Shown here: positions 41,847 through 51,470 of the stretch, piece after piece
Layout of the letters: each line of letters starts with the position of its first letter
Position numbering within the stretch: position 1 is the first letter of the stretch
Assembly (NCBI RefSeq): GCF_039962115.1
Contig: NZ_JAMPKJ010000022.1
Location: 1 to 64,000 of the forward strand
Direction: 5' to 3'
DNA length: 64,000 bases
DNA from: Funiculus sociatus GB2-C1
GTDB lineage: Bacteria; Cyanobacteriota; Cyanobacteriia; Cyanobacteriales; FACHB-T130
Program-made: the position numbers and the translations under genes
The notes under the pieces: generated by a model
Told to the model about the DNA's origin: nothing
The model's database searches: none
What the model saw: the letters and a program-made list of their open reading frames with translations, nothing else

Positions 41847-43118
41847 ATGACTAACCAGATCAAGTGGGCAAACGCCTTATCAACCCGTCCCTCTTTGGAA
41901 GCGGCAGTCGAGGAAGTGGTCGAACGCGCCACTAAATCGTTAGAAGCAACTGCTGACTTGGGTTTGGTGTTTATCTCCTCTGCTTATGCAAGTGAGTATA
42001 CGCGGTTGATGCCATTGCTGGAGGAGCGGCTAAAAACGAAAGCCTTGATCGGCTGTGGTGGCGGCGGCATTATTGGGATGAACTCGTCTGGCGAAGTTGA
42101 GGAAGTTGAGGGAAAACCAGCTTTAAGCCTCACCTTGGCTCATCTGCCTGGGGTTAAGGTTCACGCTTTTGATATTGCTGGCAATGCTCTACCTGATTTG
42201 GATAGCCCTCCTGATGAATGGGTGGAACTGGTTGGCGTATCGCCTGCTGATGAACCGCAGTTCATCTTGTTAGGTGATCCTTTTTCTTCCAAGATTAACG
42301 ACCTGCTCCAGGGGCTAGATTTTGCTTATCCGGGATCGGTAAAGGTGGGAGGGTTGGCTAGCGGTCGCAACATTGGAGGCAATGCTGGTTTGTTTTGTAA
42401 CTACCAGTTATACGATGAGGGCGTTGTCGGGGTTGCCTTGAGCGGGAATATTGTTCTAGAAACGATTGTGGCGCAGGGTTGTCGTCCTATTGGTGCGCCT
42501 TATCGGGTAATTCAAGGGGAGCGGAATATTGTGCTGTCTGTTTCCCAGCAGGATAATGCTGATGTCAGCAGCAGCGATGGGCAATCTCAGACACCCCTGG
42601 AAGCGCTACAGGAGCTAATTGAGAACCTAAGCGAGATAGATAGGCAGTTGGCGCAGGATTCGCTGTTTGTGGGCATTGTACGGGATGAGTTTAAGCAGCA
42701 GCTAGAACCGGGAGACTTTCTCATCCGCAACTTACTGGGGGTAGATCCAAGAGTGGGGGCGATCGCTATTGGCGATCGCGTCCGCCCCGGTCAGCGCATC
42801 CAATTCCACCTCCGAGATGCTCACACCTCCGCCGAAGACCTGGAACTGCTACTCCAGCATTATCAAAAAGCAGCCACAGGCGAGACACCCACCGCCCAAG
42901 AAGCAGGTGCCTTGATGTTCTCCTGTCTGGGGCGCGGAGAACGACTTTATCAACAGCCTAACTTTGACTCCCAGTTGTTCCGTCGCTATCTGAAAAATAT
43001 TCCTGTGGCAGGTTTCTTCTGTAATGGCGAAATCGGCCCAGTGGCAGGTAGTACCTTTCTACACGGCTACACCTCGGTTTTTGGCATATGTCGCCAATAT
43101 AAAAGTGCTGAGTGCTGA
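41847..43118 (+). CDS. FIST-domain sensory protein
   Basis: 423 aa. The FIST N domain shows LIGCGGGGIIGMNSSGEVEE, PQFILLGDPFSS and PGSVKVGGLASGRN. The FIST C domain has GCRPIGAPYRVIQGERNIVL and ends in GFFCNGEIGPVAGSTFLHGY. FIST domains are thought to bind small ligands such as amino acids, usually fused to signalling modules. This one has no output domain, so it may act with another protein. A strong terminator follows directly. Confidence 0.88.
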   Translation: MTNQIKWANALSTRPSLEAAVEEVVERATKSLEATADLGLVFISSAYASEYTRLMPLLEERLKTKALIGCGGGGIIGMNSSGEVEEVEGKPALSLTLAHLPGVKVHAFDIAGNALPDLDSPPDEWVELVGVSPADEPQFILLGDPFSSKINDLLQGLDFAYPGSVKVGGLASGRNIGGNAGLFCNYQLYDEGVVGVALSGNIVLETIVAQGCRPIGAPYRVIQGERNIVLSVSQQDNADVSSSDGQSQTPLEALQELIENLSEIDRQLAQDSLFVGIVRDEFKQQLEPGDFLIRNLLGVDPRVGAIAIGDRVRPGQRIQFHLRDAHTSAEDLELLLQHYQKAATGETPTAQEAGALMFSCLGRGERLYQQPNFDSQLFRRYLKNIPVAGFFCNGEIGPVAGSTFLHGYTSVFGICRQYKSAEC

Positions 43119-43120
43119 TT

Positions 43121-43156
43121 TTTTCTGATTGCCAGCCGAGGCTGGCAATCAGAAAA
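43121..43156. terminator. Strong bidirectional terminator
   Basis: TTTTCTGATTGCCAGCC and GGCTGGCAATCAGAAAA, 17-base perfect arms with a 2-base loop. It fits exactly between two convergent stop codons and offers T-runs on both strands. Confidence 0.85.
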
Positions 43157-43870
43157 TTAAGAGCTTACAAAAGCAGTAATTTTTTCTGAGTTGTCTGAAT
43201 TACTATTTCGCTTTTGAATTACCTTTGCAGGAACTCCAACTGCAACTGAGTAAGGTAGAATATCTTTTGTGACAACTGCGCCTGCGCCAATGACGCTCCC
43301 CTGGCCAATTGTGACTCCATCAAGTACCTTTACTCCAGTGCCTAGCCAACAGTCATCCTCAATTGTAATTCCCTCAAAGGTAACGCCCTGATCCATAATT
43401 TTGCGTGTAGGATCTGCAAAAATGTGATTGCTGGCATAGATGGTTGTATGCGATGCAATTAAACAGGATTTGCCAATTTTAAGGTACTTGCCAGCCAGAC
43501 AGGTGTAACTACCAATGCTTGTACGTTCGCCAATCTCGATATAGCCGTTGATTTCAACTTTGATATCAGCGCCACGGTTAATTTTGACTTGCTCTTTAAT
43601 ACAAATCTTACTGTTGTTACCACGACCATTTAAGTAAACGCCGCTGTGAATATTTACTTTATCCCCAATTTCAATACAATTTGTATGGTTAAATTTAACT
43701 CCAGGTTCAATGTAAACAGCGTTGCCCATCCGAGAAAAAATATTAGGGTACAGCAGCTTTCGCAACTTTAAGCCAGGCGACAAGGGAATCCATCCCAGGG
43801 ATGCAATTGCTACAGATTCTTTCCGACGCGCCCACTGTGAAAGAAAAGGTAATGTATTTTCAATGGTCAT
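43157..43870 (-). CDS. Hexapeptide-repeat acyltransferase, copy 1
   Basis: 237 aa, left-handed beta-helix of the WcaF/Maa type. Repeats run from about residue 55 to 225, with the active-site His loop at [15 protein letters not shown] and the end [19 protein letters not shown]. Such enzymes acetylate sugars of capsular or exopolysaccharide. It is a tandem paralogue of the next gene with the same orientation, separated by 174 bases that include a 96-base inverted element. The C-terminal 50 residues are almost identical in both copies. Confidence 0.88.
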   Translation of the reverse strand: MTIENTLPFLSQWARRKESVAIASLGWIPLSPGLKLRKLLYPNIFSRMGNAVYIEPGVKFNHTNCIEIGDKVNIHSGVYLNGRGNNSKICIKEQVKINRGADIKVEINGYIEIGERTSIGSYTCLAGKYLKIGKSCLIASHTTIYASNHIFADPTRKIMDQGVTFEGITIEDDCWLGTGVKVLDGVTIGQGSVIGAGAVVTKDILPYSVAVGVPAKVIQKRNSNSDNSEKITAFVSS

Positions 43871-43903
43871 TGCTATTCCTCAACAAGGTTGAATTGTTTA
43901 GAC

Positions 43904-43999
43904 TATAGCGGTTCTTATACGAGTGAGGTACACCAAAATCTAGTATTATCAAGCTTCCCAGTTTTGAGACTGTACCTCACGCAACCGAGAACCGCTATA
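43904..43999. repeat. 96-base element with TATAGCGGTTCT ends
   Basis: Perfect 12-base terminal inverted repeats TATAGCGGTTCT (43904) and AGAACCGCTATA (43988). An inner pair GTGAGGTACA / TGTACCTCAC adds a second stem. The form is that of a small non-autonomous element, lying between the two acyltransferases. Confidence 0.75.
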
Positions 44000-44044
44000 A
44001 ACAGGAGCAGAATAATAGGAAGCTTGTTAATTAAAATCTCTCTA

Positions 44045-44773
44045 TTATGCTGCTTGTTCAGGAATATTTCGCTTTTGAATTACCTTTGCAGGCACGCCAA
44101 CTGCAACTGAGTAAGGTGGAATATCTTTGGTGACAACGGCACCTGCGCCAATGACGCTACCTTGACCAATTGTGACTCCATCAAGTACCTTTACTCCAGC
44201 CCCTAACCAACAGTCATCCTCGATCACAATTCCTTTGCGGGTGACTCCTTGGTTCCATATATAACGAGAGGGATCTGCAAAGTTATGATTGTTTGCATAA
44301 ATCCCAACGTATGATGCAATTAAACACTTTTTACCAATTTTGATATTACCGGGGCCAGCTAAACAGGTGTAGGGGGAAATGTGCGTACCTTCACCAATTT
44401 CAATATGGCAGTTACCTTCGTGAGGAACAACGTTGATATCAACACCTCGATCGAGGCAGACATTAGATCCAATACGGATCTTACTATTTTCTTCGCAAGC
44501 ATTTAAGCGAACGTCACGGAGAATTTTGACGTTATTCCCAACCTCAATACAACTAGCACCAATAAATTCACACCCAGTCTGAATATATACAGACTTACCT
44601 ACCCAACCAAACATTTTAGGGTATAGTAGTTTCCGCATTATAGTGCCTACGGGCCGCCGAATTTGTCCTAATAATATAGTCAATACAGCTTCTTTCACAC
44701 GCGACAAACGTGTAAGAGAATGATGTTCTGGTGAAGGAAATTGAGATTTTTCATTATTGATAACAAGACTCAT
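44045..44773 (-). CDS. Hexapeptide-repeat acyltransferase, copy 2
   Basis: 242 aa, same fold and layout as copy 1 ([52 protein letters not shown]). The N-terminal 120 residues are diverged from copy 1, the end is not. It is probably the first gene of a two-gene unit. A perfect 26-base palindrome lies 34 bases upstream of the start. Confidence 0.88.
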   Translation of the reverse strand: MSLVINNEKSQFPSPEHHSLTRLSRVKEAVLTILLGQIRRPVGTIMRKLLYPKMFGWVGKSVYIQTGCEFIGASCIEVGNNVKILRDVRLNACEENSKIRIGSNVCLDRGVDINVVPHEGNCHIEIGEGTHISPYTCLAGPGNIKIGKKCLIASYVGIYANNHNFADPSRYIWNQGVTRKGIVIEDDCWLGAGVKVLDGVTIGQGSVIGAGAVVTKDIPPYSVAVGVPAKVIQKRNIPEQAA

Positions 44774-45377
44774 GGCAAATACACTCCCTGGTTGTTACGT
44801 AAAATCAAAGTTGGTTTTTAAAAACCAACTTTTGTGGTAGCAAATTTTGCAGTTTGTTGGATAGCTTTTTCGACTGAATGAAGTCAGTCTAAAGTAGCGA
44901 TCGCTTGCAATTATTTAGGGAAAATCTCTCAAAGAAGTTAATACATCAGGCAGACTTCTTTGAGGTTGCTATTAATTTCTTTCCAGCCAAAAAACGTACT
45001 TACTAGAAACTGGTATAGTTTTTAGTAGTATCTGTAAGGTATTTATGGAGAAGTAATTTAAACCTACGCAGTTACTTCCCACAGATGTGTCTTAATAGCT
45101 GTGACCCAAATTAGGGTGGATTATCTCCAACTTCAGCCATCACGTTGAAATTTACCATCGGTGCAAATAATAAAGGACTTCCACGACGGCTATAGCGACT
45201 TTCCTGCAACCAATTTTTTTCTTCTACTGTTAGTGACTTCACGATGTAGAGAGTGAATTTATAAATTGAGTACAGACAGACTACAACTAAAGTTATATGT
45301 TTTAAGACTTAATCTAGTCAAGGCAGATATTCAACACCATCCCCCTAATGGTAGATATTAGGAGTAGGGATCGTAAA
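44774..45377. other. Intergenic region with palindrome and small frame
   Basis: AAAGTTGGTTTTT joined directly to AAAAACCAACTTT is a perfect 26-base palindrome at 44807-44832, upstream of the acyltransferase. A short coding-like frame is on the minus strand at 45111-45242. The rest is AT-rich without recognised features. Confidence 0.55.
45111..45242 (-). CDS. Possible 43-residue protein or coding remnant
   Basis: GTG start, 43 codons, TAA. The peptide includes LTVEEKNWLQESRYSRRGSP and reads like real protein. The frame is open for 20 more codons upstream without a standard start. It may be the end of a broken gene. Family unknown. Confidence 0.3.
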   Translation of the reverse strand: MKSLTVEEKNWLQESRYSRRGSPLLFAPMVNFNVMAEVGDNPP

Positions 45378-46481
45378 TTAAATGAATAAAATTGTGGAGT
45401 TGTCGATAAGCTTAGGAGTGCCATCGGTAGCGATCGCGCCAAATGACTCGAAATATCGCTTTACTGCGGGAGGAAATTCCGAAAAGTCAAATAAAGCGTC
45501 GCCATTAGCAATATCTGCCCAAAAATAGCGCAAATTTGGGACTAATTTTTCTGCTTCTGCTATTGGCAGATTTAAAGGCGCATCGGTTAGCAGTTTGAGC
45601 ATAAAGGGAACAGATCGATCGCCCATCCACTCTCTCGATTTCTGCGATAGCATTGGGTAATTTGGCACAGATTCTACCCGTGGTGAATCAATCTGTAAGG
45701 ATTTTCTGCCTTCATTGTCGGTGCGAAAATCCAATATCCGGTAGGGATGAGGATAGCTAACTAGAGAACCCGTGGTAATATCAAATACATTGCGATCGCA
45801 AGCGATATCCTGAACGTGTAAATGCCCTGTAAATACCAGATTTACTCCAGAATCGCGGAGTATTTGCAACAGTAAAGGCGCATTTTTCAGCATATACCTA
45901 CGTCCTAGCTGATGTTGCGATTGTCCAGGCAAATGCTCGACAACATTGTGATGCACCATCACCAGCACCAACTCATTATCATCAATATCTGCTAACACCT
46001 GTCGCAGCCAAGCTAACTGTTGCTCATCTAAACATCCTATCTGTTTTCCCTGATCATCAAACTGATTAGAATTCAGCCCAATTAGCCGTACTCCAGGCAA
46101 AATTTCACAAGTATAATACAGCTGCTCTGGATTTTTATAACCGAACTGCTGATAGTAGTAGGGAAAATCTTTTAGCCCAATATTTTGCCCAGTTGATACT
46201 AAACTCAGTACATCATGATTCCCCGGAACGACGTAGACTGGGAAAGGTAGCTTGAACAGACGCTTAGCAAGCCAAGCGTGATTATCTGGTTCCCCATCTT
46301 GGGTTAAATCTCCGGGTAACAACAGAAAATCTAGGTCGAGCTTTTCTAGATTTTCTAGTACAATCTCTAGTGCTGGGATACTTACTTCCACCAGATGAAA
46401 TCGGCTGGGATGATCGGAAATAGTGTGAGGAAGCGCGATGTGTAAGTCGCTGACTACAGCAAAGCGAAAATTCAGACTCAT
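45378..46481 (-). CDS. Calcineurin-like metallophosphoesterase
   Basis: 367 aa from the ATG at 46481 (MSLNFRFAVVSDLHI); the frame extends to 46538 with poor residues. Metal-binding blocks are FAVVSDLHIALP (Asp, His), LLPGDLTQDGE (Asp), VPGNHDVLS (Asn, His), MVHHNV and FTGHLHVQD (His). This is the class III phosphodiesterase (CpdA/Icc-like) pattern. The substrate cannot be stated. The C-terminal 100 residues are an extra domain not seen in CpdA. Confidence 0.88.
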   Translation of the reverse strand: MSLNFRFAVVSDLHIALPHTISDHPSRFHLVEVSIPALEIVLENLEKLDLDFLLLPGDLTQDGEPDNHAWLAKRLFKLPFPVYVVPGNHDVLSLVSTGQNIGLKDFPYYYQQFGYKNPEQLYYTCEILPGVRLIGLNSNQFDDQGKQIGCLDEQQLAWLRQVLADIDDNELVLVMVHHNVVEHLPGQSQHQLGRRYMLKNAPLLLQILRDSGVNLVFTGHLHVQDIACDRNVFDITTGSLVSYPHPYRILDFRTDNEGRKSLQIDSPRVESVPNYPMLSQKSREWMGDRSVPFMLKLLTDAPLNLPIAEAEKLVPNLRYFWADIANGDALFDFSEFPPAVKRYFESFGAIATDGTPKLIDNSTILFI

Positions 46482-46806
46482 AGAGATAATGCCAAGAAAG
46501 ATCGGGGGATGTAATAATAACTGATCCCTGTAGATCATAACCTTTGCTACATTACCTTACGACAAAAGCTGGCGCAGAGCTTCAGTCTGGCGCTACACAA
46601 ATTAAGCCGGAGGAGAGTAGGCTTATTATCTATAGCAGTCCTATTTGATTCGTAAAAAACGAACCACTCCAAGCGCAGAGGGCGCAGATAAATAAAAGAG
46701 AGAGGGTTACAACTGATTTAGGATTGTTATATAGCTTGCTGCCTTCAGGCTTAGCATGTTCCCCCTTGACTTTAGTCGTTGAATATTTGAAAAAGGAGTT
46801 TAAATT

Positions 46807-47439
46807 TTGGGATCTGTCCGAGTTCGCCAACACGTTAACCCACTTTCACAGAAGTATCTTGAACCAGTGAATCCTCCCGACTGGGAGAAAATTTATGCCG
46901 ATCCGACACAACCGCTGCATTTGGATATTGGATGCGCCAAAGGGCGATTTTTGTTGAATATGGCAACTGTGGAACCTGATTGGAATTTTCTAGGTTTAGA
47001 GATTCGAGAACCGTTGGTAGAAGATGCAAATGAACGGAAAGTAAGCGCTGTATTGCAAAATCTCCACTACATATTTTGCAATGTGAATAATTCGTTAAAT
47101 CCTCTTTTAGGTTCTTTGCCAGATGGCACCTTGCAGCGCGTGACAATTCAATTTCCCGATCCGTGGTTTAAAAATCGCCATGCTAAACGTCGGGTCGTGC
47201 AGCCAGAGATGGTGGAAGTTTTAGCAAAATATCTTGTTAGTGGAGGAGTTGTATTTTTCCAGTCAGATATTAAGGTTGTAGCAGTAGAAATGCGCGATCG
47301 CTTCTCATCTCACCCAGCTTTTCAAAGGCAAGGTGACACCTGGTTAGATCCTAACCCATTACCAGTCCCGACTGAGCGCGAAGTATCTACTATTTCTTCT
47401 GGTGAACCTGTTTATCGCGCCATATTTAAAAAGCAATAA
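46807..47439 (+). CDS. trmB: tRNA (guanine-N7)-methyltransferase
   Basis: 210 aa starting at TTG, with AAGGAG seven bases before it; the first residues GSVRVRQHVNPLSQKY are conserved in cyanobacterial TrmB, which supports this start. SAM-binding LHLDIGCAKGRFLL, FLGLEIREPLVE and the catalytic IQFPDPWFKNRHAKRRVVQ are clear. The enzyme methylates G46 of tRNAs. It stands alone. Confidence 0.95.
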   Translation: MGSVRVRQHVNPLSQKYLEPVNPPDWEKIYADPTQPLHLDIGCAKGRFLLNMATVEPDWNFLGLEIREPLVEDANERKVSAVLQNLHYIFCNVNNSLNPLLGSLPDGTLQRVTIQFPDPWFKNRHAKRRVVQPEMVEVLAKYLVSGGVVFFQSDIKVVAVEMRDRFSSHPAFQRQGDTWLDPNPLPVPTEREVSTISSGEPVYRAIFKKQ

Positions 47440-47492
47440 ACAGGTTTCTCTCGTTCTCTAGGCATAAGCTTGGAGAACGAGCAATAATTTTT

Positions 47493-49013
47493 CTAAACCC
47501 AATTTGGCAACCATTGGCGCAACCAAAACGGCACATATTTACCATTAAAGCGCGGCATTCTCCAATTATAAGCTTCCGGTGATAAAGGTAAACCTAGATA
47601 AATCGGCATCCAAAATATAAAAGCTAACAAAATTGCCACAATTATTGTGATAGCGATCGCGCGAAACTCAGGTGTCGGACTAAATAGCCATCGATCGACA
47701 ATCCAAGCTAGGGCCAATGCAGCAAACACACATGCTCCCATGTAATGATACAAAAAAGTGCAGCGTGTCACTCTCACCCAAGGCAACAAGTTTGCTAACC
47801 AGTTAAAAACTAAATACAGGGCTATCCAGGTTGACGCACTTGGTGTATATTTCCAACTTTTTTTAGTTAAAAACCGTTGAGTTACTAGCAACAGCAGTAG
47901 AATAATTGCCGCTGTTGACAGCCACCACAAAATAGGATTCCCCATTGCATGAACATCATAAATTACTTTTGCTGTACCTACAGGCAAAGGTGGTAAATTT
48001 GGTACAGTTTCAGCAGTATTTTGAGCGGTTTGGTAAAAGTAAGCAACTGGGCGCAGCATCAACAGCCAAGTGTACCATCGGGAGCAGTAAGGATGAACTT
48101 TAGGCCCATCACCTACCCCTTGGTGGTAAGTCAAAATTTTCTTTTGCACCTCCCAAAATCCAAATTCTGGGTTTAGTTTTAAGTGAGGAATCCAGATGAC
48201 GGAGTAAAACAGGAAAGGGATTATTGCTAGATTTATTAAAATGTGAATTAACTTTATTTGCGTTAAATTTTGTAGCGGTATTCTGGGAATAAGAGGGGAT
48301 AAATTATCGGTAACAGCCGAAAGATTCTCTTTAGCTTTATTTTTAAATATTTTATTATTAACTAATTGTAGTATCCAGGCAAAGCTCCAGATAAAATATA
48401 CTCCTAATAGAAACCATAAGCCATTCCATTTTATAGCAACTGATGCGCCGAAAAACATCCCAGAAAGAGCAAGAGTTAACCAACGTCGTGTTGATTGGCT
48501 AGCTAATGCCAACAGGAAAAAATATTGTCCTAGCAGCCCAAAAATAACTAGGTAAACGTTATTGAGGGCATAGCGGGACTCTACCAGGAATAAACCATCA
48601 GCGGCGGCAAATATGGCGGCGATTAAGGCATAGCTGCGGCGGTAACTCAGTTGATAAGCGATCGCTCCCACAACTAAGGGAATAAAAGAGCCGGTGAGTC
48701 CGTTCAGCCAGCGGTAACTCCAAGGCGATCGCAAAGAACCCGATAATCCATTCATCCCATCGCCCACAGGGAAGCGATCGCCTATCCACATCCCCACGGC
48801 GATGATGTATTTACTCAGAGGCGGATGTCCATCAAAAAAACGAGTTTGAGTTAGATAGTTGTTGGCAAATTTAGCATAGTAAACTTCATCAAATACCAGA
48901 GTGTTAAATCGTTCCAAACCCCAAAATCTCAGGGCAAGCGAAACTAGAAATACGCCAGTCATGCCAAGCCAGAACCAGTGGTGCCTGATAGAAAAGTTGT
49001 TCGATGAGGACAT
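47493..49013 (-). CDS. PMT-type (GT39) membrane glycosyltransferase
   Basis: 506 aa with about 9-11 membrane helices. The first loop carries FDEVYYAKFANNYL, the Asp-Glu pair typical of dolichyl-phosphate-mannose mannosyltransferases, and FFDGHPPLSKYIIA. The C-terminal part has FLYHYMGACVFAALALAW. Such enzymes move mannose from a polyprenyl carrier to secreted proteins or lipids. The acceptor here is not known. It converges with trmB. Confidence 0.87.
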   Translation of the reverse strand: MSSSNNFSIRHHWFWLGMTGVFLVSLALRFWGLERFNTLVFDEVYYAKFANNYLTQTRFFDGHPPLSKYIIAVGMWIGDRFPVGDGMNGLSGSLRSPWSYRWLNGLTGSFIPLVVGAIAYQLSYRRSYALIAAIFAAADGLFLVESRYALNNVYLVIFGLLGQYFFLLALASQSTRRWLTLALSGMFFGASVAIKWNGLWFLLGVYFIWSFAWILQLVNNKIFKNKAKENLSAVTDNLSPLIPRIPLQNLTQIKLIHILINLAIIPFLFYSVIWIPHLKLNPEFGFWEVQKKILTYHQGVGDGPKVHPYCSRWYTWLLMLRPVAYFYQTAQNTAETVPNLPPLPVGTAKVIYDVHAMGNPILWWLSTAAIILLLLLVTQRFLTKKSWKYTPSASTWIALYLVFNWLANLLPWVRVTRCTFLYHYMGACVFAALALAWIVDRWLFSPTPEFRAIAITIIVAILLAFIFWMPIYLGLPLSPEAYNWRMPRFNGKYVPFWLRQWLPNWV

Positions 49014-49091
49014 AAAATTACGTTAAAAATATTCCTGATATTCCTATTACAGTGCGGCTAGACAAACGAAGCTTGACAAGAGCAGGCTAAC

Positions 49092-49163
49092 AAAAAGCTA
49101 ATGCTTAAAGGCTGCCAACACAGTTTTTGTTCAAGTAGCCACACCGTTGAGGGTGTCGCCTAC
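49092..49163. repeat. Dispersed repeat, copy of 19629-19713 type
   Basis: AAAAAGCTAA, AAAGGCTGC, AGTTTTTGTT and GTAGCCACACC align with the copy at 19629. It ends in a hairpin-like GGGTGTCGCCTAC. Confidence 0.6.
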
Positions 49164-49256
49164 TCTCAGGATTCACCTCCTCAAAACTGTGTAGCATCAT
49201 CCCAAAAGTTATTCAATAAGAGTTTATCCTGAGTGCAGTAGCTGCTGGGTACAACC

Positions 49257-50696
49257 ATGAAACACGATGATTTGACCGATCGCGAAGTCGTTGCTAGTCG
49301 CGGATCTTCTCCGCCGCCGTCTGGCTGGGAAGGCGCGATCGCGCGATTCTTTAAGTTTGACGAATTCAACACTAACTTTCGCACTGAGGTGTTGGCTGGT
49401 GTCACCACCTTTATGACAATGGCATATATTTTGGCAGTCAATCCGGGGATTTTGTCAAATGCCATTTTTCTCTCCCAGCCGCAGGATTTGTTTGGCGAGT
49501 TGGTAATAGCGACGGCACTTTCCAGCGCGATCGCTACCTTGGTAATGGGCTTAACGGCAAATTATCCCTTTGCCCTTGCGCCGGGGATGGGGCTAAATGC
49601 CTTTTTTGCTTTCTCCGTAGTTTTGGCGCTAAAAATCGATTGGCGGGTGGCTTTAAGCGCTGTCTTAATCGAAGGGCTAATTTTCATTGCCCTTACCCTA
49701 TCAAATATTCGCAGCCAAATTATTAAAGCAATCCCCGAATGTCTCAAACAAGCCACAGCAGCGGGAATTGGGTTATTTATTGCTTACATCGGTTTGGCGG
49801 GCGATCCCAAGACTGGCGGCGCGGGAATAATTGTGGCAAACCCCGCCACGAAAACCGCTTTGGGTAATTTTGCTCAACCAACGACTTTGGTAGCGATCGC
49901 AGGTATTCTCATCACCGCCGCTTTTGTCGCCCGCCGGATCAAAGGGGCGCTACTGTGGGGAATTCTCGCAACTGCCTTACTCGGATGGATTCTTCGCATC
50001 GCACCTGCGCCTTCTGGTATTGTCGCATTACCCCAGTGGCCTGGAGATTTATTTGGGCAAGCTGTCGTGGGTTTGAGTCAAATTGGTAGAACTAATATCT
50101 GGGATTTAGTCGCCGTTATCTTTGTCTTTCTATTCATAGACTTATTCGACACCATTGGTACCCTCGCAGGTGTCGGAACGCAAGCAGGCTACATTGATGA
50201 AAATGGCGAACTTCCCCGCGCCAGCGAAGCGCTGATGGCAGATGCGATAGGAACTACAGTAGGTGCAGTTTTGGGAACTTCCACCGTCACCACTTACATT
50301 GAATCTGCCGCTGGAGTTTCAGAAGGAGGACGCACTGGTTTTACTGCTGTTGTCACTGCCATTTTATTCACCCTATCGATATTTTTTATTCCCCTCCTTT
50401 CAGCAGTCCCTGCTTTCGCCACAGCACCAGCATTATTAATTGTTGGTGTATTAATGGCGGGAAATGTGCGGATGATTCATTGGGACGACCCAGCCGAATC
50501 TATTCCCTCGTTTTTGACAATTTTACTAATGCCTTTAACTTACTCAATTGCCGAAGGTCTAGCGATTGGCTTTATCACTTATCCGCTGATTAAATCGTTT
50601 CAAGGGAAAGCCCATGAAATCAGTTTAGCAGTGTGGATTTTGGCTGGGATTTTCGTGCTGAGATTTGTGTTGATGGCTGTAAGAGCGGGTAGTTGA
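49257..50696 (+). CDS. NCS2 purine permease, AzgA type
   Basis: 479 aa with about 12 or more membrane segments. AzgA-family marks are TNFRTEVLAGVTTFMTMAYI, NPGILSNA, FALAPGMGLNAFFAF, DLFDTIGTLAGVGTQAG and GTSTVTTYIESAAGVSEGGR. Members import adenine, guanine or hypoxanthine with protons. A single Glu in YIESAAGVSEGG is the usual substrate residue. It starts at ATG 49257. A HIP1 hairpin with a T-run follows. Confidence 0.93.
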   Translation: MKHDDLTDREVVASRGSSPPPSGWEGAIARFFKFDEFNTNFRTEVLAGVTTFMTMAYILAVNPGILSNAIFLSQPQDLFGELVIATALSSAIATLVMGLTANYPFALAPGMGLNAFFAFSVVLALKIDWRVALSAVLIEGLIFIALTLSNIRSQIIKAIPECLKQATAAGIGLFIAYIGLAGDPKTGGAGIIVANPATKTALGNFAQPTTLVAIAGILITAAFVARRIKGALLWGILATALLGWILRIAPAPSGIVALPQWPGDLFGQAVVGLSQIGRTNIWDLVAVIFVFLFIDLFDTIGTLAGVGTQAGYIDENGELPRASEALMADAIGTTVGAVLGTSTVTTYIESAAGVSEGGRTGFTAVVTAILFTLSIFFIPLLSAVPAFATAPALLIVGVLMAGNVRMIHWDDPAESIPSFLTILLMPLTYSIAEGLAIGFITYPLIKSFQGKAHEISLAVWILAGIFVLRFVLMAVRAGS

Positions 50697-50698
50697 AG

Positions 50699-50716
50699 AA
50701 TGCGATCGCATTTTTT
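50699..50716 (+). terminator. HIP1 hairpin with T-run
   Basis: AATGCGATCGCATT palindrome followed by TTTT, starting three bases after the permease stop. Confidence 0.55.
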
Positions 50717-51075
50717 CATAAACGCGATCGCTTCCTACTTCCTACAATTTGTCTTCTTCTTTCACTAAATTTTTAATGTATATCGTCCTCTGTAATCCGC
50801 TAAAATTGCTTTCTGCTTAAAAGGCTTTATATTACACATAAGTTCTTTCCCATAAACAACACATTGCAGAGGTAAAAACTTGGACAAGCCCATCATATTA
50901 AGAAGTTTAGTAATACGATGCCTCAAATAATTTATTGATAAGGTAATAAAAAACCATGCCTTTTTCTACAAATTTAGAAAACTGCATGGGAACTATCTGG
51001 TATTTTATCTATCATTAAACTAGCTCGCTAGTTGTGCAATAATTTATTACTATATATTTACCACTAACAATTTAT
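50717..51075. other. Intergenic region, no feature seen
   Basis: AT-rich stretch before the small conserved gene. I see no frame, repeat or RNA gene in it. Confidence 0.45.
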
Positions 51076-51375
51076 ATGAGCAATTCTGTAGCACAGCGTC
51101 TGGAACAGTACACCGTCAAGCGATCGCAAGAGGTTTTACTTGTCACCGTTTTAGTTGCTGAGGAAGAAGATCAAATTGCCATTTTTAAAGGATACTCTAG
51201 TTCTTTGATGCGCCCCACAGCTTTTGATCCCGATATTCCGGTGCTGCCAGACAATGCAAAAATTATCTCTATTGATAGGCTATTTGCACCCTATAATCCC
51301 TCTTCTCCCCATTATATACAGCAAGGGTTAACGTGGGAGACACTGCAACCGCTCTTGTCTGAGGTGGGAGTTTGA
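51076..51375 (+). CDS. Conserved small protein (possibly DUF7734 type)
   Basis: 99 aa, soluble. The middle reads IAIFKGYSSSLMRPTAFDPD and IDRLFAPYNPSSPHYIQQGL, motifs I associate with a family in cyanobacteria and chloroplasts. Function unknown. It precedes the histidine kinase by 95 bases in the same direction. Confidence 0.65.
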   Translation: MSNSVAQRLEQYTVKRSQEVLLVTVLVAEEEDQIAIFKGYSSSLMRPTAFDPDIPVLPDNAKIISIDRLFAPYNPSSPHYIQQGLTWETLQPLLSEVGV

Positions 51376-51470
51376 GCAAAACTAAGTTAGGCTGATAGTA
51401 AAAGAAGAGTGTAAATTTAAGTAGTGACAGGTTAAGAATAGTATTTAAGTATTTCACTTAACCCTTGACT

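Noticed and set aside
49181-49465. 94-codon minus-strand frame at the permease start
   Set aside because: Overlaps the conserved N-terminal coding region of the AzgA-type permease and has no family features.
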